NCBI GenBank assembly: GCA_963677625.2
Contig: CAXXSW010000011.1
Span: 62,001 to 126,000, forward strand
Length of the DNA: 64,000 nucleotides
Direction: 5' to 3'
DNA from: UBA1351 sp963677625
Lineage (GTDB): Bacteria; Bacillota; Clostridia; Lachnospirales; Vallitaleaceae
Shown: positions 15,991 to 24,393 of the stretch, piece after piece
How the letters are laid out: every line of letters begins with the position of its first letter
Numbering within the stretch: the first letter of the stretch is position 1
Position numbers and translations under genes: made by a program
Notes under the pieces: generated by a model
The model's database searches: none
What the model saw: only the letters and a program-made list of their open reading frames with translations
Told to the model about the DNA's origin: nothing

Positions 15991-16052
15991 TTGTCTTTTT
16001 ATCCTTGATATGCTATACTTTCGGAAATGACAAGACAGATGATATCATCTGT
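15991..16052 (+). promoter_or_regulatory. Promoter and 18-bp palindrome of the nadABC operon
   Basis: TTGTCT (15991-15996), 17-bp spacer, TATACT (16014-16019). The perfect palindrome ACAGATGATATCATCTGT (16035-16052) follows, placed about 10 bp after the predicted start of transcription. This suits a repressor roadblock. NiaR (3H-domain nicotinate-responsive repressor) controls such operons in Firmicutes; whether this is its site is inference. Confidence 0.65.
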
Positions 16053-16079
16053 AAAACATATGTATACATCGGAGGAAAC

Positions 16080-16982
16080 ATGAACTATATAGACGAGATT
16101 AAACGTTTGAAGTTGGAAAAAAAAGCTTTGATTCTAGCACACTTTTACCAAAGTGGAGACATTCAAGATGTGGCAGATTTTGTAGGTGATTCTCTGGCCT
16201 TAGCAAAGATCGGAGAGAAAGCTACTGAAGATCTGATTATTCTTTGTGGAGTTAGGTTTATGGCCGAGACAGCTAAGATATTATCACCGGAAAAAACAGT
16301 GTTACTACCTAATAGTGACGCAGGTTGCCCAATGGCAGATATGGTGACAAAAAAAGCATTGACTGCTTATAAGGAAGAAAATCCTGAAACATATATCGTT
16401 TCTTATGTCAATACAAATGCAGATGTCAAAGCCCTAAGTGATATGTGTGTAACATCTTCTAACGGATTGGATATTTTAAGAACGATTGATAAAGAAAGAA
16501 TTTTATTTTTACCGGATAGGAACTTAGGTAGTTACATTAAGAAGACTACTAATCTTGAAAATATGGATTTATGGCCTGGATACTGTTGTGTTCATCATAA
16601 CATTCGTTCCTTTATGGTTAAGAATAAAATGGAAGAATATCCTGAGGCAAAAGTTCTGGTCCATCCGGAATGTAGGGAAGACGTAGTAGCTTTGGCAGAC
16701 TATGTTGGTTCTACCAAAGGGATCATTGATTATGTCAGAGCTTCTAAAGAAAAAAGTTTTATTATTGTAACAGAGGAGGGGATTCTTCATCCCCTGATGA
16801 AGGAAAATCCAGACAAAGAGTTCATCTTGGCCTCCAATGAGTTGGTGTGCTCTAATATGAAGAAACTGACTCTTGAACAATTGTATTTATGTTTAAAAGA
16901 AGAAACCGGAACAGTAGAGCTGAGTGAGGATCTTATTATCCAGGGAAGAAAGCCTTTAACAGCAATGCTTGACTTAAGTTAA
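16080..16982 (+). CDS. nadA: Quinolinate synthase
   Basis: This 300-residue 4Fe-4S enzyme condenses iminoaspartate with dihydroxyacetone phosphate to quinolinate, the second step of de novo NAD synthesis. Cluster cysteines are recognisable in ILCGVRFMAETA, WPGYCCVHH and HPECREDV, with LPNSDAGCPMADM and LACHFYQ-like LAHFYQSGDIQD at the N-terminus. The open frame extends 38 codons upstream through the promoter region, but GGAGG at 16071-16075 sets ATG 16080, giving the family's normal length. nadB follows after 18 bp. Confidence 0.95.
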   Translation: MNYIDEIKRLKLEKKALILAHFYQSGDIQDVADFVGDSLALAKIGEKATEDLIILCGVRFMAETAKILSPEKTVLLPNSDAGCPMADMVTKKALTAYKEENPETYIVSYVNTNADVKALSDMCVTSSNGLDILRTIDKERILFLPDRNLGSYIKKTTNLENMDLWPGYCCVHHNIRSFMVKNKMEEYPEAKVLVHPECREDVVALADYVGSTKGIIDYVRASKEKSFIIVTEEGILHPLMKENPDKEFILASNELVCSNMKKLTLEQLYLCLKEETGTVELSEDLIIQGRKPLTAMLDLS

Positions 16983-17000
16983 CAAGAAGAGGTGTTATCA

Positions 17001-18575
17001 GTGAAAGTAATAGAAGAAGACGTTGTTGTCATAGGTGCGGGACTTGCAGGTTTATACACTGCCTTATCTATTGCTGACAATTACCGTATAAGGGTTCTGT
17101 CAAAAGGTGATGAGGATACGTCGGGGAGTAAATTTGCACAAGGTGGTATAGCTGCCTGTATTGGTAAGGATGATTGTTTTGATTATCATGTTCAGGATAC
17201 CTTGATTGCAGGTAATTACTATAATGATGCCAGTCTTGTTGAGGATTTTGTCATGGACGGTAGCCAAGAAGTGTATCGACTTATGGATTATGGTGTAGCT
17301 TTTGATCAAGATGAGAAGGGGGAGCTTCTTAGAACCTTGGAAGGTGGGCATTCCAAGAAGAGAGTGCTCCATGCTCATGGTGATGCTACAGGTAGAGAAA
17401 TCATGTCTAAAATTAAGTTAGTTGTTAAGGCCAGAAGGAATATAACTTGGTCAGATGGGTGCCGGATTATTAAGCTACTAACATACCAGAGCAAGGTCAT
17501 AGGTCTAGAAGCTGTTATTGAAGGACAATTAGTCCATGTTTATTGCAAAAAGATAGTATTGGCTACAGGAGGTCTTGGTGGCCTTTTTATGGAAACAACT
17601 AATCCGGAGCACTTGTTTGGTGAGGGATTAGTTATGGCGTATGAAGCTGGTGCAAGTATACGTGATGTTTCCCTTGTACAGTTCCATCCAACAGCCTTAT
17701 ATCTTAAGGATTCCAGTCAACGTTTTTTGATAACAGAAGCGATTCGTGGAGAAGGTGGTATTCTTAAGAATCGGTTTGGAAGCCCTTTTATGAGTAAATA
17801 TGATAAACGAAAGGAATTGGCACCTAGAGATATTGTTGCAAGAGCTATTTATATGGAGATGTTAAAGACAAATAGCCAGTATGTTTGGCTAGACATCAGT
17901 CATCATAATAAGAAATTTCTTGAAAATCGCTTTCCAACGATTTATAGTCATTTAATTAAAAATGGCATCGCAATGGAAAAGGATATGATTCCTGTTGTTC
18001 CAGTAGCCCACTATTTTGTTGGTGGGATTCTGGTGGATTATAATGGGGCAACTACAGTAGAGAATCTTTATGCATGTGGCGAAACCTCATCGACAGGTAT
18101 ACATGGAGGTAATCGTTTGGCTAGTAATTCTTTACTGGAATGCATAGTCTATGGTAAACGCTGCGGCAATCATATTAATGAATCCTTAAAAAATACCATT
18201 TGTTCCAAGGGTGATATATCAAGTGAAATCATGGACTATTTGATAGATCCATATGATTCTATGAGCCAAAATATTGATAAAAGGGCGAATGATGGGGGCT
18301 TGAATATATCCATAGATGAAATGGATGATGACCTAATTCAAATGGTTGATGAATTAAAAGGACTTATGATGGAATATGTTGGAATTATCAGAACTGATAA
18401 AGGCCTGAAAAAAGCCTTGGAACGTATAAAAGATATGGAAAAACAACTTATGTCGAAGAAACAATCCCTTAAATGGCTGGAAACTTATCGTAGGATTGTT
18501 GCGGCAAAGCTTATGGTAGAAGATGGCTTGACTAAAGACTCTATTGGCTGCCATTTAAAAAAAATAGTAAGATGA
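17001..18575 (+). CDS. nadB: L-aspartate oxidase
   Basis: This flavoenzyme of about 524 residues oxidises L-aspartate to iminoaspartate, the substrate of NadA. The FAD-binding VVVIGAGLAGLYTAL is near the N-terminus, followed by SKFAQGGIAACIG, VQFHPTALY, PVAHYFVGGILVD and HGGNRLASNSLLE, all typical of NadB and the succinate dehydrogenase/fumarate reductase flavoprotein family. The start is GTG. GTG 17001 is preferred because AAGAGG stands 8 bp before it, but GTG 16992 is possible. Second gene of nadA-nadB-nadC. Confidence 0.95.
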   Translation: MKVIEEDVVVIGAGLAGLYTALSIADNYRIRVLSKGDEDTSGSKFAQGGIAACIGKDDCFDYHVQDTLIAGNYYNDASLVEDFVMDGSQEVYRLMDYGVAFDQDEKGELLRTLEGGHSKKRVLHAHGDATGREIMSKIKLVVKARRNITWSDGCRIIKLLTYQSKVIGLEAVIEGQLVHVYCKKIVLATGGLGGLFMETTNPEHLFGEGLVMAYEAGASIRDVSLVQFHPTALYLKDSSQRFLITEAIRGEGGILKNRFGSPFMSKYDKRKELAPRDIVARAIYMEMLKTNSQYVWLDISHHNKKFLENRFPTIYSHLIKNGIAMEKDMIPVVPVAHYFVGGILVDYNGATTVENLYACGETSSTGIHGGNRLASNSLLECIVYGKRCGNHINESLKNTICSKGDISSEIMDYLIDPYDSMSQNIDKRANDGGLNISIDEMDDDLIQMVDELKGLMMEYVGIIRTDKGLKKALERIKDMEKQLMSKKQSLKWLETYRRIVAAKLMVEDGLTKDSIGCHLKKIVR

Positions 18576-18591
18576 AAGAGGTCGCAATCTA

Positions 18592-19440
18592 GTGAAACAA
18601 ATAAATGAAATATATTTAAAAAAGAGAATTAGGGAGTGGCTTCATGAGGATATGCCTTATGGAGATATTACTTCGGAGTATGCTATTGAAGATGATAATA
18701 TAGGCAGGGTTTCAGTGATTGCAAAAGAAGATGGAATTATTTGTGGTCTTTTTTTAGCAAAATATATTTTTGAAGCATGTAACAGTGATATTGCTTCTGA
18801 TTTTATGGTTGAAGATGGGGCATATATTAAGAGGGGGCAAGAGCTTGGTACTATTATGGGGCCTATGAAAGGCATATTACAGGGAGAAAGACTTTTTCTT
18901 AACCTTCTTCAACGCCTAAGTGGAATTGCGACAGCCAGTTCCAAATACAAGGAAGCAATTAAGGGTTTTCATACAAGAATAGTAGATACTAGAAAAACCA
19001 CTCCTGGACTTAGGGATCTTGAAAAATACGCCGTGAAAGTAGGCGGATGCCACAATCATAGATTTTCTCTAAGTGATGGAGTTATGTTAAAGGACAATCA
19101 TATAAGAGCATCTGGATCAATTAAATCAGCTCTTGTATCCATAAAAGAACAAATACCTCATACGATGAAAGTTGAAGTGGAAACGGAAAATCTGGAGGGG
19201 GTCCGCGAGGCCATAGGTGCAGGAGCAGATATCATTATGTTAGATAATATGTCAAGAAAAGAGATGGTAGATGCTGTCTCTCTGATTAGGGAAAAGTCAG
19301 CACATATTACGATTGAAGCTAGTGGAAATATGACATTAGAGAGAGTTAGAGATGTGGCTAAAACTGGTGTGGATGTTATCAGTGTTGGAGCAATTACTCA
19401 TTCAGTTACGGCTTTAGATATTAGTATGAAATACCTTTAG
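18592..19440 (+). CDS. nadC: Nicotinate-nucleotide pyrophosphorylase (quinolinate phosphoribosyltransferase)
   Basis: This 282-residue enzyme converts quinolinate and PRPP to nicotinate mononucleotide, completing the shared NAD precursor. Motifs include HEDMPYGDITSE, GERLFLNLLQRLSGIAT, the PRPP/quinolinate-binding TRKTTPGLRDLEKYAV with GGCHNHRFSLSDGVMLKDNH, and late EASGNMTL and ISVGAITHS. It starts with GTG 18592, preceded by AAGAGG. The gap to nadB is 16 bp. It is the last gene of the operon and is followed by a long-loop hairpin. Confidence 0.95.
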   Translation: MKQINEIYLKKRIREWLHEDMPYGDITSEYAIEDDNIGRVSVIAKEDGIICGLFLAKYIFEACNSDIASDFMVEDGAYIKRGQELGTIMGPMKGILQGERLFLNLLQRLSGIATASSKYKEAIKGFHTRIVDTRKTTPGLRDLEKYAVKVGGCHNHRFSLSDGVMLKDNHIRASGSIKSALVSIKEQIPHTMKVEVETENLEGVREAIGAGADIIMLDNMSRKEMVDAVSLIREKSAHITIEASGNMTLERVRDVAKTGVDVISVGAITHSVTALDISMKYL

Positions 19441-19447
19441 ATAAAAT

Positions 19448-19506
19448 AGGCAGATAATGATTTAGTTTTGTATGGATAGGACTAATTCACTTATCTGCCT
19501 TTATCA
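19448..19506 (+). terminator. Probable terminator after nadC (long loop)
   Basis: Perfect 10-bp stem AGGCAGATAA (19448-19457) / TTATCTGCCT (19491-19500) with a 33-nt loop and a short T-poor tail. The long loop and weak tail make this less certain than others in the window. Confidence 0.5.
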
Positions 19507-19571
19507 TTTAAAATTCAATTGGCAAATATAGGCTTCTTATGGGATAATAGAATTATTCAAAGGAGAATTAC

Positions 19572-20078
19572 ATGAATAATATAGTACTTATTGGAATGTC
19601 AGGAGCAGGTAAGTCCACGCTGGGTGTTCTCTTGGCTAAAGCCATGAACAAAAGCTTTCTTGATACAGATTTACTTATTCAAAATAAAGAGGGTAGACTG
19701 CTCCATCAAATAATAGATATAGAAGGTATTGACTATTTCAAAGAATTGGAAGAGAGTGTCCTTCTTGGTTTGGATGTTGAGGATACCGTTATTGCGACAG
19801 GTGGGTCAGTAATATATTCACATAGAGGTATGAACCATCTGAGAAATCATGGGACTATTGTTTTTTTAGATGTAACTTTTGAAGAAATTCAGAATCGTAT
19901 TCAAAGTATAACAACAAGAGGGATTGTCATGACTCAGGGTCAGACCCTTAAGAGTGTATATGTAGAACGTCATCATGCGTATATTGCATATAGTGATATT
20001 ATATTAAAGATAGATAAAAAGGACATCGAAGAGACAGTGGCTGAATTAGTTGCTAAATTTAATGCACTTAAAGAGTAA
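19572..20078 (+). CDS. Shikimate-kinase-like P-loop kinase
   Basis: This 168-residue protein has Walker A GMSGAGKST (residues 8-16), DTD (33-35) and TGGSVI in the places of the shikimate kinase P-loop, DxD and GGG motifs, and a late ERHHAYIAYSD. Two substrate-site features differ from typical AroK: the FRxxE block is FKELE, so the usual shikimate-binding arginine is a lysine, and the lid RPLL block is RGIVM. It could be a divergent AroK or a kinase for another small molecule. No other aromatic-pathway gene is nearby. AGGAGA stands before ATG 19572, and it precedes a membrane GGDEF gene by 26 bp. Confidence 0.65.
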   Translation: MNNIVLIGMSGAGKSTLGVLLAKAMNKSFLDTDLLIQNKEGRLLHQIIDIEGIDYFKELEESVLLGLDVEDTVIATGGSVIYSHRGMNHLRNHGTIVFLDVTFEEIQNRIQSITTRGIVMTQGQTLKSVYVERHHAYIAYSDIILKIDKKDIEETVAELVAKFNALKE

Positions 20079-20104
20079 AATAAAGGATTCTTTGAGGAGA
20101 GTTT

Positions 20105-22201
20105 ATGAAAAGGTCAATATTGGCACAATTTAATAAGTCGATTTTAGTTTCAATTATGATGTTGACCGCTATTATCATTTCTTTATATGTTTTTATTGCA
20201 GATAAGGCTATTTCTGAAATGAATCAGGAAGTACTGACCATGCAGGCCAATGAGGTACGTTGGATACTTGAAGATATGATGGATGGAGGGGCTGAAGAAC
20301 TACGTATAATATCTGAGAATTCCCTTCTGAAAGATTGGATGGCCGATGAAAGAAGTCAAATGCCGGATATAGAAAGGTATAGACCTTTTCTTAATAATTT
20401 GGAATTCGATTATTTTTTTATAGCATCAGATATTAATCATAGTTATTACTATACAGAGAGAAATGATGGAGAATTTGGAGAATTTCAATTTCTGGACGAT
20501 TTTCAAGAAAGTGTATCTAAAGAGGATTGGTTTCAAAACATTTTAAGAAATAACATAGAGAACCCTGTTCAATTCAATATTGATATGGATAAAGACGATA
20601 TGGAACTGATGAGTTGGATTAATTGTACGGTCTTTGAAGAGAATGAACCCATGGGTGGCATAGGTGTATGCATAAATTATGATGATGTTATTGCTCAAGT
20701 TTTGGACTTTAGATTAAAGCAGGTGAAGGCCTTTATCGTTGACCAGGGTGGCTTTATACAGATTGCTAAAAACAGTGATCTTGTTCAAAATAATAGTTTT
20801 GATAAGATAGAGAATAGGGAAACCCTTGGAGATATTGTTGGTAATGATTCAGTGGACTTAATTATTAGCACTTTTTTTAGGAAAAGTGATTTGAAGACTA
20901 GGTTTGTGCTGATAGATGATGATAAATATGAGAGTCTGACTTTGGTAAAGATACCAAAGATTAACTGGGCTGTTGTACTTTTAAATGAAGGCGGAAACAT
21001 TCTAAGTCTTGATCAAATCTTGGTGGTTGGACTGTTATCGCTGATCGGTGTGATTCTTATTGGTCTAATATTTACCTGGTTGTTCAGGACCAGAATTATT
21101 ATACCATTAGAAGAAATAATCAATCATCTACGTTCCTATAAGAAGACTGGTATGATTATTGATATGGATGAGACTGGCAATGAAATTGATAGATTAGTTG
21201 AGGTGATTTATGACTTGGAGTATAGTCATCAGGAAGCTAATCAAGTTATGGCACAAAAGATTTCTGAAAAGGAAGAAGAAGTTCACAGTCTCTATAGTAC
21301 AATTAAGAATAATGAGAGGAATCTAAGAAGATTTCTTGATAATTTACCTATTGGGGTTATAAGGCTGGATGCTAATATGGTCCTTGTTTATGCAAATCAG
21401 GCTGCTCTTCATATATTTGGTGTCAATAGTATGAAAGACTACAGGGAAATTCGTATTAAGGACCCTATTTATCCTTTTGAATCAAGAACAGCGTTTATGA
21501 AATTCTTTGGTGATATCGAAACCTATGAAAATTTAGTTGATTATAAACTGGAGTTGCGACTTAAGTCAAGAAATACTGTTCAGGTCTTAATAAACCTATA
21601 TTCAGTCGATGTTGACGATGTTACCTACTATGAAGGTATTATGAAGGATATTACTAAAGATATGATTTACGAAAGAGAATTGATAAAACGGGCGAACTAT
21701 GATAATCTTACAGGCGTGCTGTCAAGAACAGCTTTTATACAAAAACTTGAAGATAAGCTATTTCTTCCATTGAATAATGACAGAATGCTATATTTCCTTG
21801 CTATCGATTTTGACTGTTTTAAAGAAGTAAATGATACCTATGGCCATCTTGTAGGTGATAAAGTTTTAATGCGAATATCTGAACTCCTAATGGCTAATCT
21901 AGGAAAAGTGGGATTTGTAGGAAGAATTGGTGGAGATGAATTTGCAGCCTTTATTGAAATAGATGAAGCGGAATCTTTTGAACGTTTAATAAGGGAGCTG
22001 CTTCATAAGGTGGCTGGAACAAGTATTGGTTATAGACAATATTATATTAAGGTGACCATAAGTATTGGGGCTACTATAATTAGCAAGAGTGACGAATTTG
22101 AGAGTATATACTATAGAAGTGATCAGGCTTTATATAGGGCAAAAGAATTAGGAAAGAATATGTTCATTTTATATGAGGACATGGAAAAAGGTGTTAAATG
22201 A
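20105..22201 (+). CDS. Membrane-bound sensor diguanylate cyclase (extracellular sensor-HAMP-PAS-GGDEF)
   Basis: This 698-residue protein has a first membrane helix at about 13-33, an extracellular sensor region to about 300 of dCache type (FDYFFIASD, SVSKEDWFQNIL), and a second helix at about 305-328. A HAMP-like segment, a coiled coil, a PAS domain (about 410-525) and a GGDEF domain (about 535-690) follow. The signature RIGGDEF is intact, so cyclase activity is likely. The inhibitory RxxD site five residues before it is absent (GKVG). Its stop overlaps the start of the next gene as ATGA, coupling a c-di-GMP cyclase to an S1-type RNA-binding protein. Confidence 0.88.
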   Translation: MKRSILAQFNKSILVSIMMLTAIIISLYVFIADKAISEMNQEVLTMQANEVRWILEDMMDGGAEELRIISENSLLKDWMADERSQMPDIERYRPFLNNLEFDYFFIASDINHSYYYTERNDGEFGEFQFLDDFQESVSKEDWFQNILRNNIENPVQFNIDMDKDDMELMSWINCTVFEENEPMGGIGVCINYDDVIAQVLDFRLKQVKAFIVDQGGFIQIAKNSDLVQNNSFDKIENRETLGDIVGNDSVDLIISTFFRKSDLKTRFVLIDDDKYESLTLVKIPKINWAVVLLNEGGNILSLDQILVVGLLSLIGVILIGLIFTWLFRTRIIIPLEEIINHLRSYKKTGMIIDMDETGNEIDRLVEVIYDLEYSHQEANQVMAQKISEKEEEVHSLYSTIKNNERNLRRFLDNLPIGVIRLDANMVLVYANQAALHIFGVNSMKDYREIRIKDPIYPFESRTAFMKFFGDIETYENLVDYKLELRLKSRNTVQVLINLYSVDVDDVTYYEGIMKDITKDMIYERELIKRANYDNLTGVLSRTAFIQKLEDKLFLPLNNDRMLYFLAIDFDCFKEVNDTYGHLVGDKVLMRISELLMANLGKVGFVGRIGGDEFAAFIEIDEAESFERLIRELLHKVAGTSIGYRQYYIKVTISIGATIISKSDEFESIYYRSDQALYRAKELGKNMFILYEDMEKGVK

Positions 22202-23031
22202 TTGAAATTGGAAAAACAAAACAACTTACAGTAATTAAGAAAACAGATTTTGGTGTTTATTTAGGTGAAAGTCTTGATGACGATTCTGGTGTACTTTTAC
22301 CTAAGAATCAAGTACCTGAAGATACAGATGTCAGTGATATTCTGAGTGTTTTTATTTATAAGGATTCAGAGGATCGTTTGATTGCAACTACAGCAAAACC
22401 ACTTATTCAAATGGGGGAGATTAAAAAGCTAAAGGTCGTTGAAACAACTAAAATTGGAGCCTTTATGGACTGGGGGCTTATGAAAGACCTTCTTTTGCCT
22501 TTTAAGGAACAGGTGGGCAAGGTCAAAGCAGGGAATTCTTACCTTGTAGGCTTATATGTAGATAAATCTGAGCGACTTTGTGCGACTATGAGGATTCAGA
22601 ATCTTCTTACATATGACCATGCTCATCATGATGGAGAGCAAGTTGAAGGTATTGTTTATAACGTTCATAGTGATTTAGGTGTATTTGTAGCTGTTGATGG
22701 AAAGCATCCAGGTTTATTACCGGCTAAGGAAGTGACAAAACCATATAGAAAAGGTGAAAGCGTAAGTTTCAAAGTTGCTAGGGTGCAAAAAGATGGTAAA
22801 ATGGATTTAACTTCAAAAGTAGGTGGTTTTGATCAGATGGATGTAGATGCAACGACTTTGATGGAAGCCCTAAAAGATCATGGTGGTGTTCTTGAACTGA
22901 CGGATAAGACAGACAAAGACATTATAAATGAGGAGCTTGGTATGAGCAAACGTGCTTTTAAAAGAGCTGTTGGTAGGTTGATGAAAAAGGGCCAATTGGT
23001 CCAGAATGACAAGGATATTCGACTGAAATAA
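22198..23031 (+). CDS. S1-domain RNA-binding protein, CvfB/YitL family
   Basis: This 277-residue cytosolic protein has three S1-like beta-barrel modules. Segments such as KKTDFGVYLGE, VVETTKIGAFMDWGLMKDLLLPFKEQ and VHSDLGVFVAVDGKHPGLLPAKE are the repeating S1 pattern. A C-terminal winged helix follows (MEALKDHGGVLELTDKTD, then MSKRAFKRAVGRLMKKGQL). This is the domain order of staphylococcal CvfB, an RNA-binding regulator of virulence gene expression. The function here is inferred from the family only. It overlaps the preceding GGDEF gene by 4 bp (ATGA), which strongly suggests coupled translation. Confidence 0.87.
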   Translation: MIEIGKTKQLTVIKKTDFGVYLGESLDDDSGVLLPKNQVPEDTDVSDILSVFIYKDSEDRLIATTAKPLIQMGEIKKLKVVETTKIGAFMDWGLMKDLLLPFKEQVGKVKAGNSYLVGLYVDKSERLCATMRIQNLLTYDHAHHDGEQVEGIVYNVHSDLGVFVAVDGKHPGLLPAKEVTKPYRKGESVSFKVARVQKDGKMDLTSKVGGFDQMDVDATTLMEALKDHGGVLELTDKTDKDIINEELGMSKRAFKRAVGRLMKKGQLVQNDKDIRLK

Positions 23032-23061
23032 CTAAATATACCACAAGTGTTTCATCACCTA

Positions 23062-23143
23062 TTGACGAATCGGCTGCTAGATGTTAAAATTTAATCCAAT
23101 AAGCACTTTCGCACTTTAAAGTGTTAAGTAGCGTTTGGATTAA
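23062..23143 (+). promoter_or_regulatory. Promoter and 9-bp inverted repeat upstream of the DRE-TIM aldolase gene
   Basis: TTGACG (23062-23067), 17-bp spacer, TAAAAT (23085-23090). At the expected start of transcription an inverted repeat TTAATCCAA (23091-23099) / TTGGATTAA (23135-23143) encloses a second palindrome, CACTTTAAAGTG. There is no T-run, so it is more likely a leader hairpin or operator than a terminator. Confidence 0.6.
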
Positions 23144-23182
23144 CTTAAGTCTATTAGAGCAAAAATTTTGGAGGATAGTTTC

Positions 23183-24172
23183 ATGTTAGAGCAGATACAA
23201 AAGAAGGGTAGTCTCCTTTCTTACAGAAAAGATATACGAGTTTTAGATTGCACCATCCGGGATGGTGGACTCATGAATGATTTTCGTTTCGATGACCAAT
23301 TTGTTAAAAATGTCTATAATGCCAATGTTCAAGCCGGAGTTGATTACATGGAATTTGGTTATAAGGGATCCAAAAGTGTATTCGATGAAAAAGATTTCGG
23401 ATATTGGAAGTTCACATCTGAAGAAGACCTTAGACGGATAGTAGGTAATAATGATACTAATCTTAAGATAAGCGTTATGGCAGATGTAGGCCGTACAGAT
23501 TTTCATAAGGATGTTTTACCTAGATCAGAAAGCGTTATTGATTTGATTAGGGTCGCCTGTTATATTCATCAGATTCCATCAGCCTTGGAAATGGTTGATG
23601 ATTTTAACGCAAAAGGTTATGAAACATCTGTTAATATTATGGCAGTCAGTCACGTTACAGAAAGAGATTTAGACGAAGCATTGGATGTTCTGGGACAGTC
23701 TAAAGTGGATTACATATACCTTGTAGATTCCTTTGGTGCTTATGTTCCTGAACAGATAAGAGCTCTTGCAAGTAAATATTTATCGGTAGCTGAAAAATAT
23801 GAAAAAAGCATTGGTATCCATGCTCATAATAACCAACAATTAGCTTTTGCCAACACTATTGAAGCCTTGACTATTGGTGTTAGTTTGATAGACGGTACAA
23901 TATCAAGTCTTGGAAGAGGTGCAGGTAACTGTCCTTTAGAGTTACTCTTAGGATTTCTTAAGAATCCTAAGTATAATCAACGTCCTATATTAAAAATTGT
24001 TGAAGAGGATATTCCAAAACTGAGGGAACAAGGAATTAGTTGGGGTTATGACATTCCATATATGATTACGGGTCAGATGAATATGCATCCCAGGTCGGCT
24101 CTTAAACTTATTGGGACTGATGAATGGGATCACTACGTTGATTTCTATGACGAGATGACCATTGAAGATTAG
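23183..24172 (+). CDS. DRE-TIM metallolyase-like aldolase domain protein
   Basis: This 329-residue TIM-barrel protein is of the HMG-CoA lyase / isopropylmalate synthase / 4-hydroxy-2-oxovalerate aldolase superfamily. The metal and base motif is DCTIRDGG, a DRE-like motif with Asp and Arg. The second metal motif is GIHAHNNQQLAFANTIEA (HxH), and GRGAGNCPLE follows. It lacks the condensing-enzyme regulatory domain. The nearest characterised relatives are DmpG-type aldolases, but no partner acylating dehydrogenase is nearby, so the substrate is unknown. TTG 23168 lies inside the RBS; ATG 23183 with GGAGGA 10 bp upstream is the start. It is a monocistronic unit with its own promoter and terminator. 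Confidence 0.8.
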   Translation: MLEQIQKKGSLLSYRKDIRVLDCTIRDGGLMNDFRFDDQFVKNVYNANVQAGVDYMEFGYKGSKSVFDEKDFGYWKFTSEEDLRRIVGNNDTNLKISVMADVGRTDFHKDVLPRSESVIDLIRVACYIHQIPSALEMVDDFNAKGYETSVNIMAVSHVTERDLDEALDVLGQSKVDYIYLVDSFGAYVPEQIRALASKYLSVAEKYEKSIGIHAHNNQQLAFANTIEALTIGVSLIDGTISSLGRGAGNCPLELLLGFLKNPKYNQRPILKIVEEDIPKLREQGISWGYDIPYMITGQMNMHPRSALKLIGTDEWDHYVDFYDEMTIED

Positions 24173-24240
24173 TCGCTTGAAATAATGATTTCTTTTAACT
24201 GATTAAGATATAGATTTTGTAGATTGACATAAGAGGAATA

Positions 24241-24270
24241 AGTCCAGAACTTTCTGGACTTATTTTTTTC
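24241..24270 (+). terminator. Terminator after the aldolase gene
   Basis: AGTCCAGA (24241-24248) / TCTGGACT (24253-24260), 4-nt loop, then a T-rich tail to 24270. Confidence 0.92.
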
Positions 24271-24290
24271 TTAATTTTTCTATTTAGGGG

Positions 24291-24319
24291 TTTACCTAGC
24301 TATATTCGTATATTATAAT
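24291..24319 (+). promoter_or_regulatory. Promoter of ccdA
   Basis: TTTACC (24291-24296), 17-bp spacer, TATAAT (24314-24319). Confidence 0.6.
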
Positions 24320-24393
24320 ATAAAGATAAATAAAATGTATGATGAGACTTATGGATCAAATGATTCATAAAATTCAATTACAAGGAGATTATT

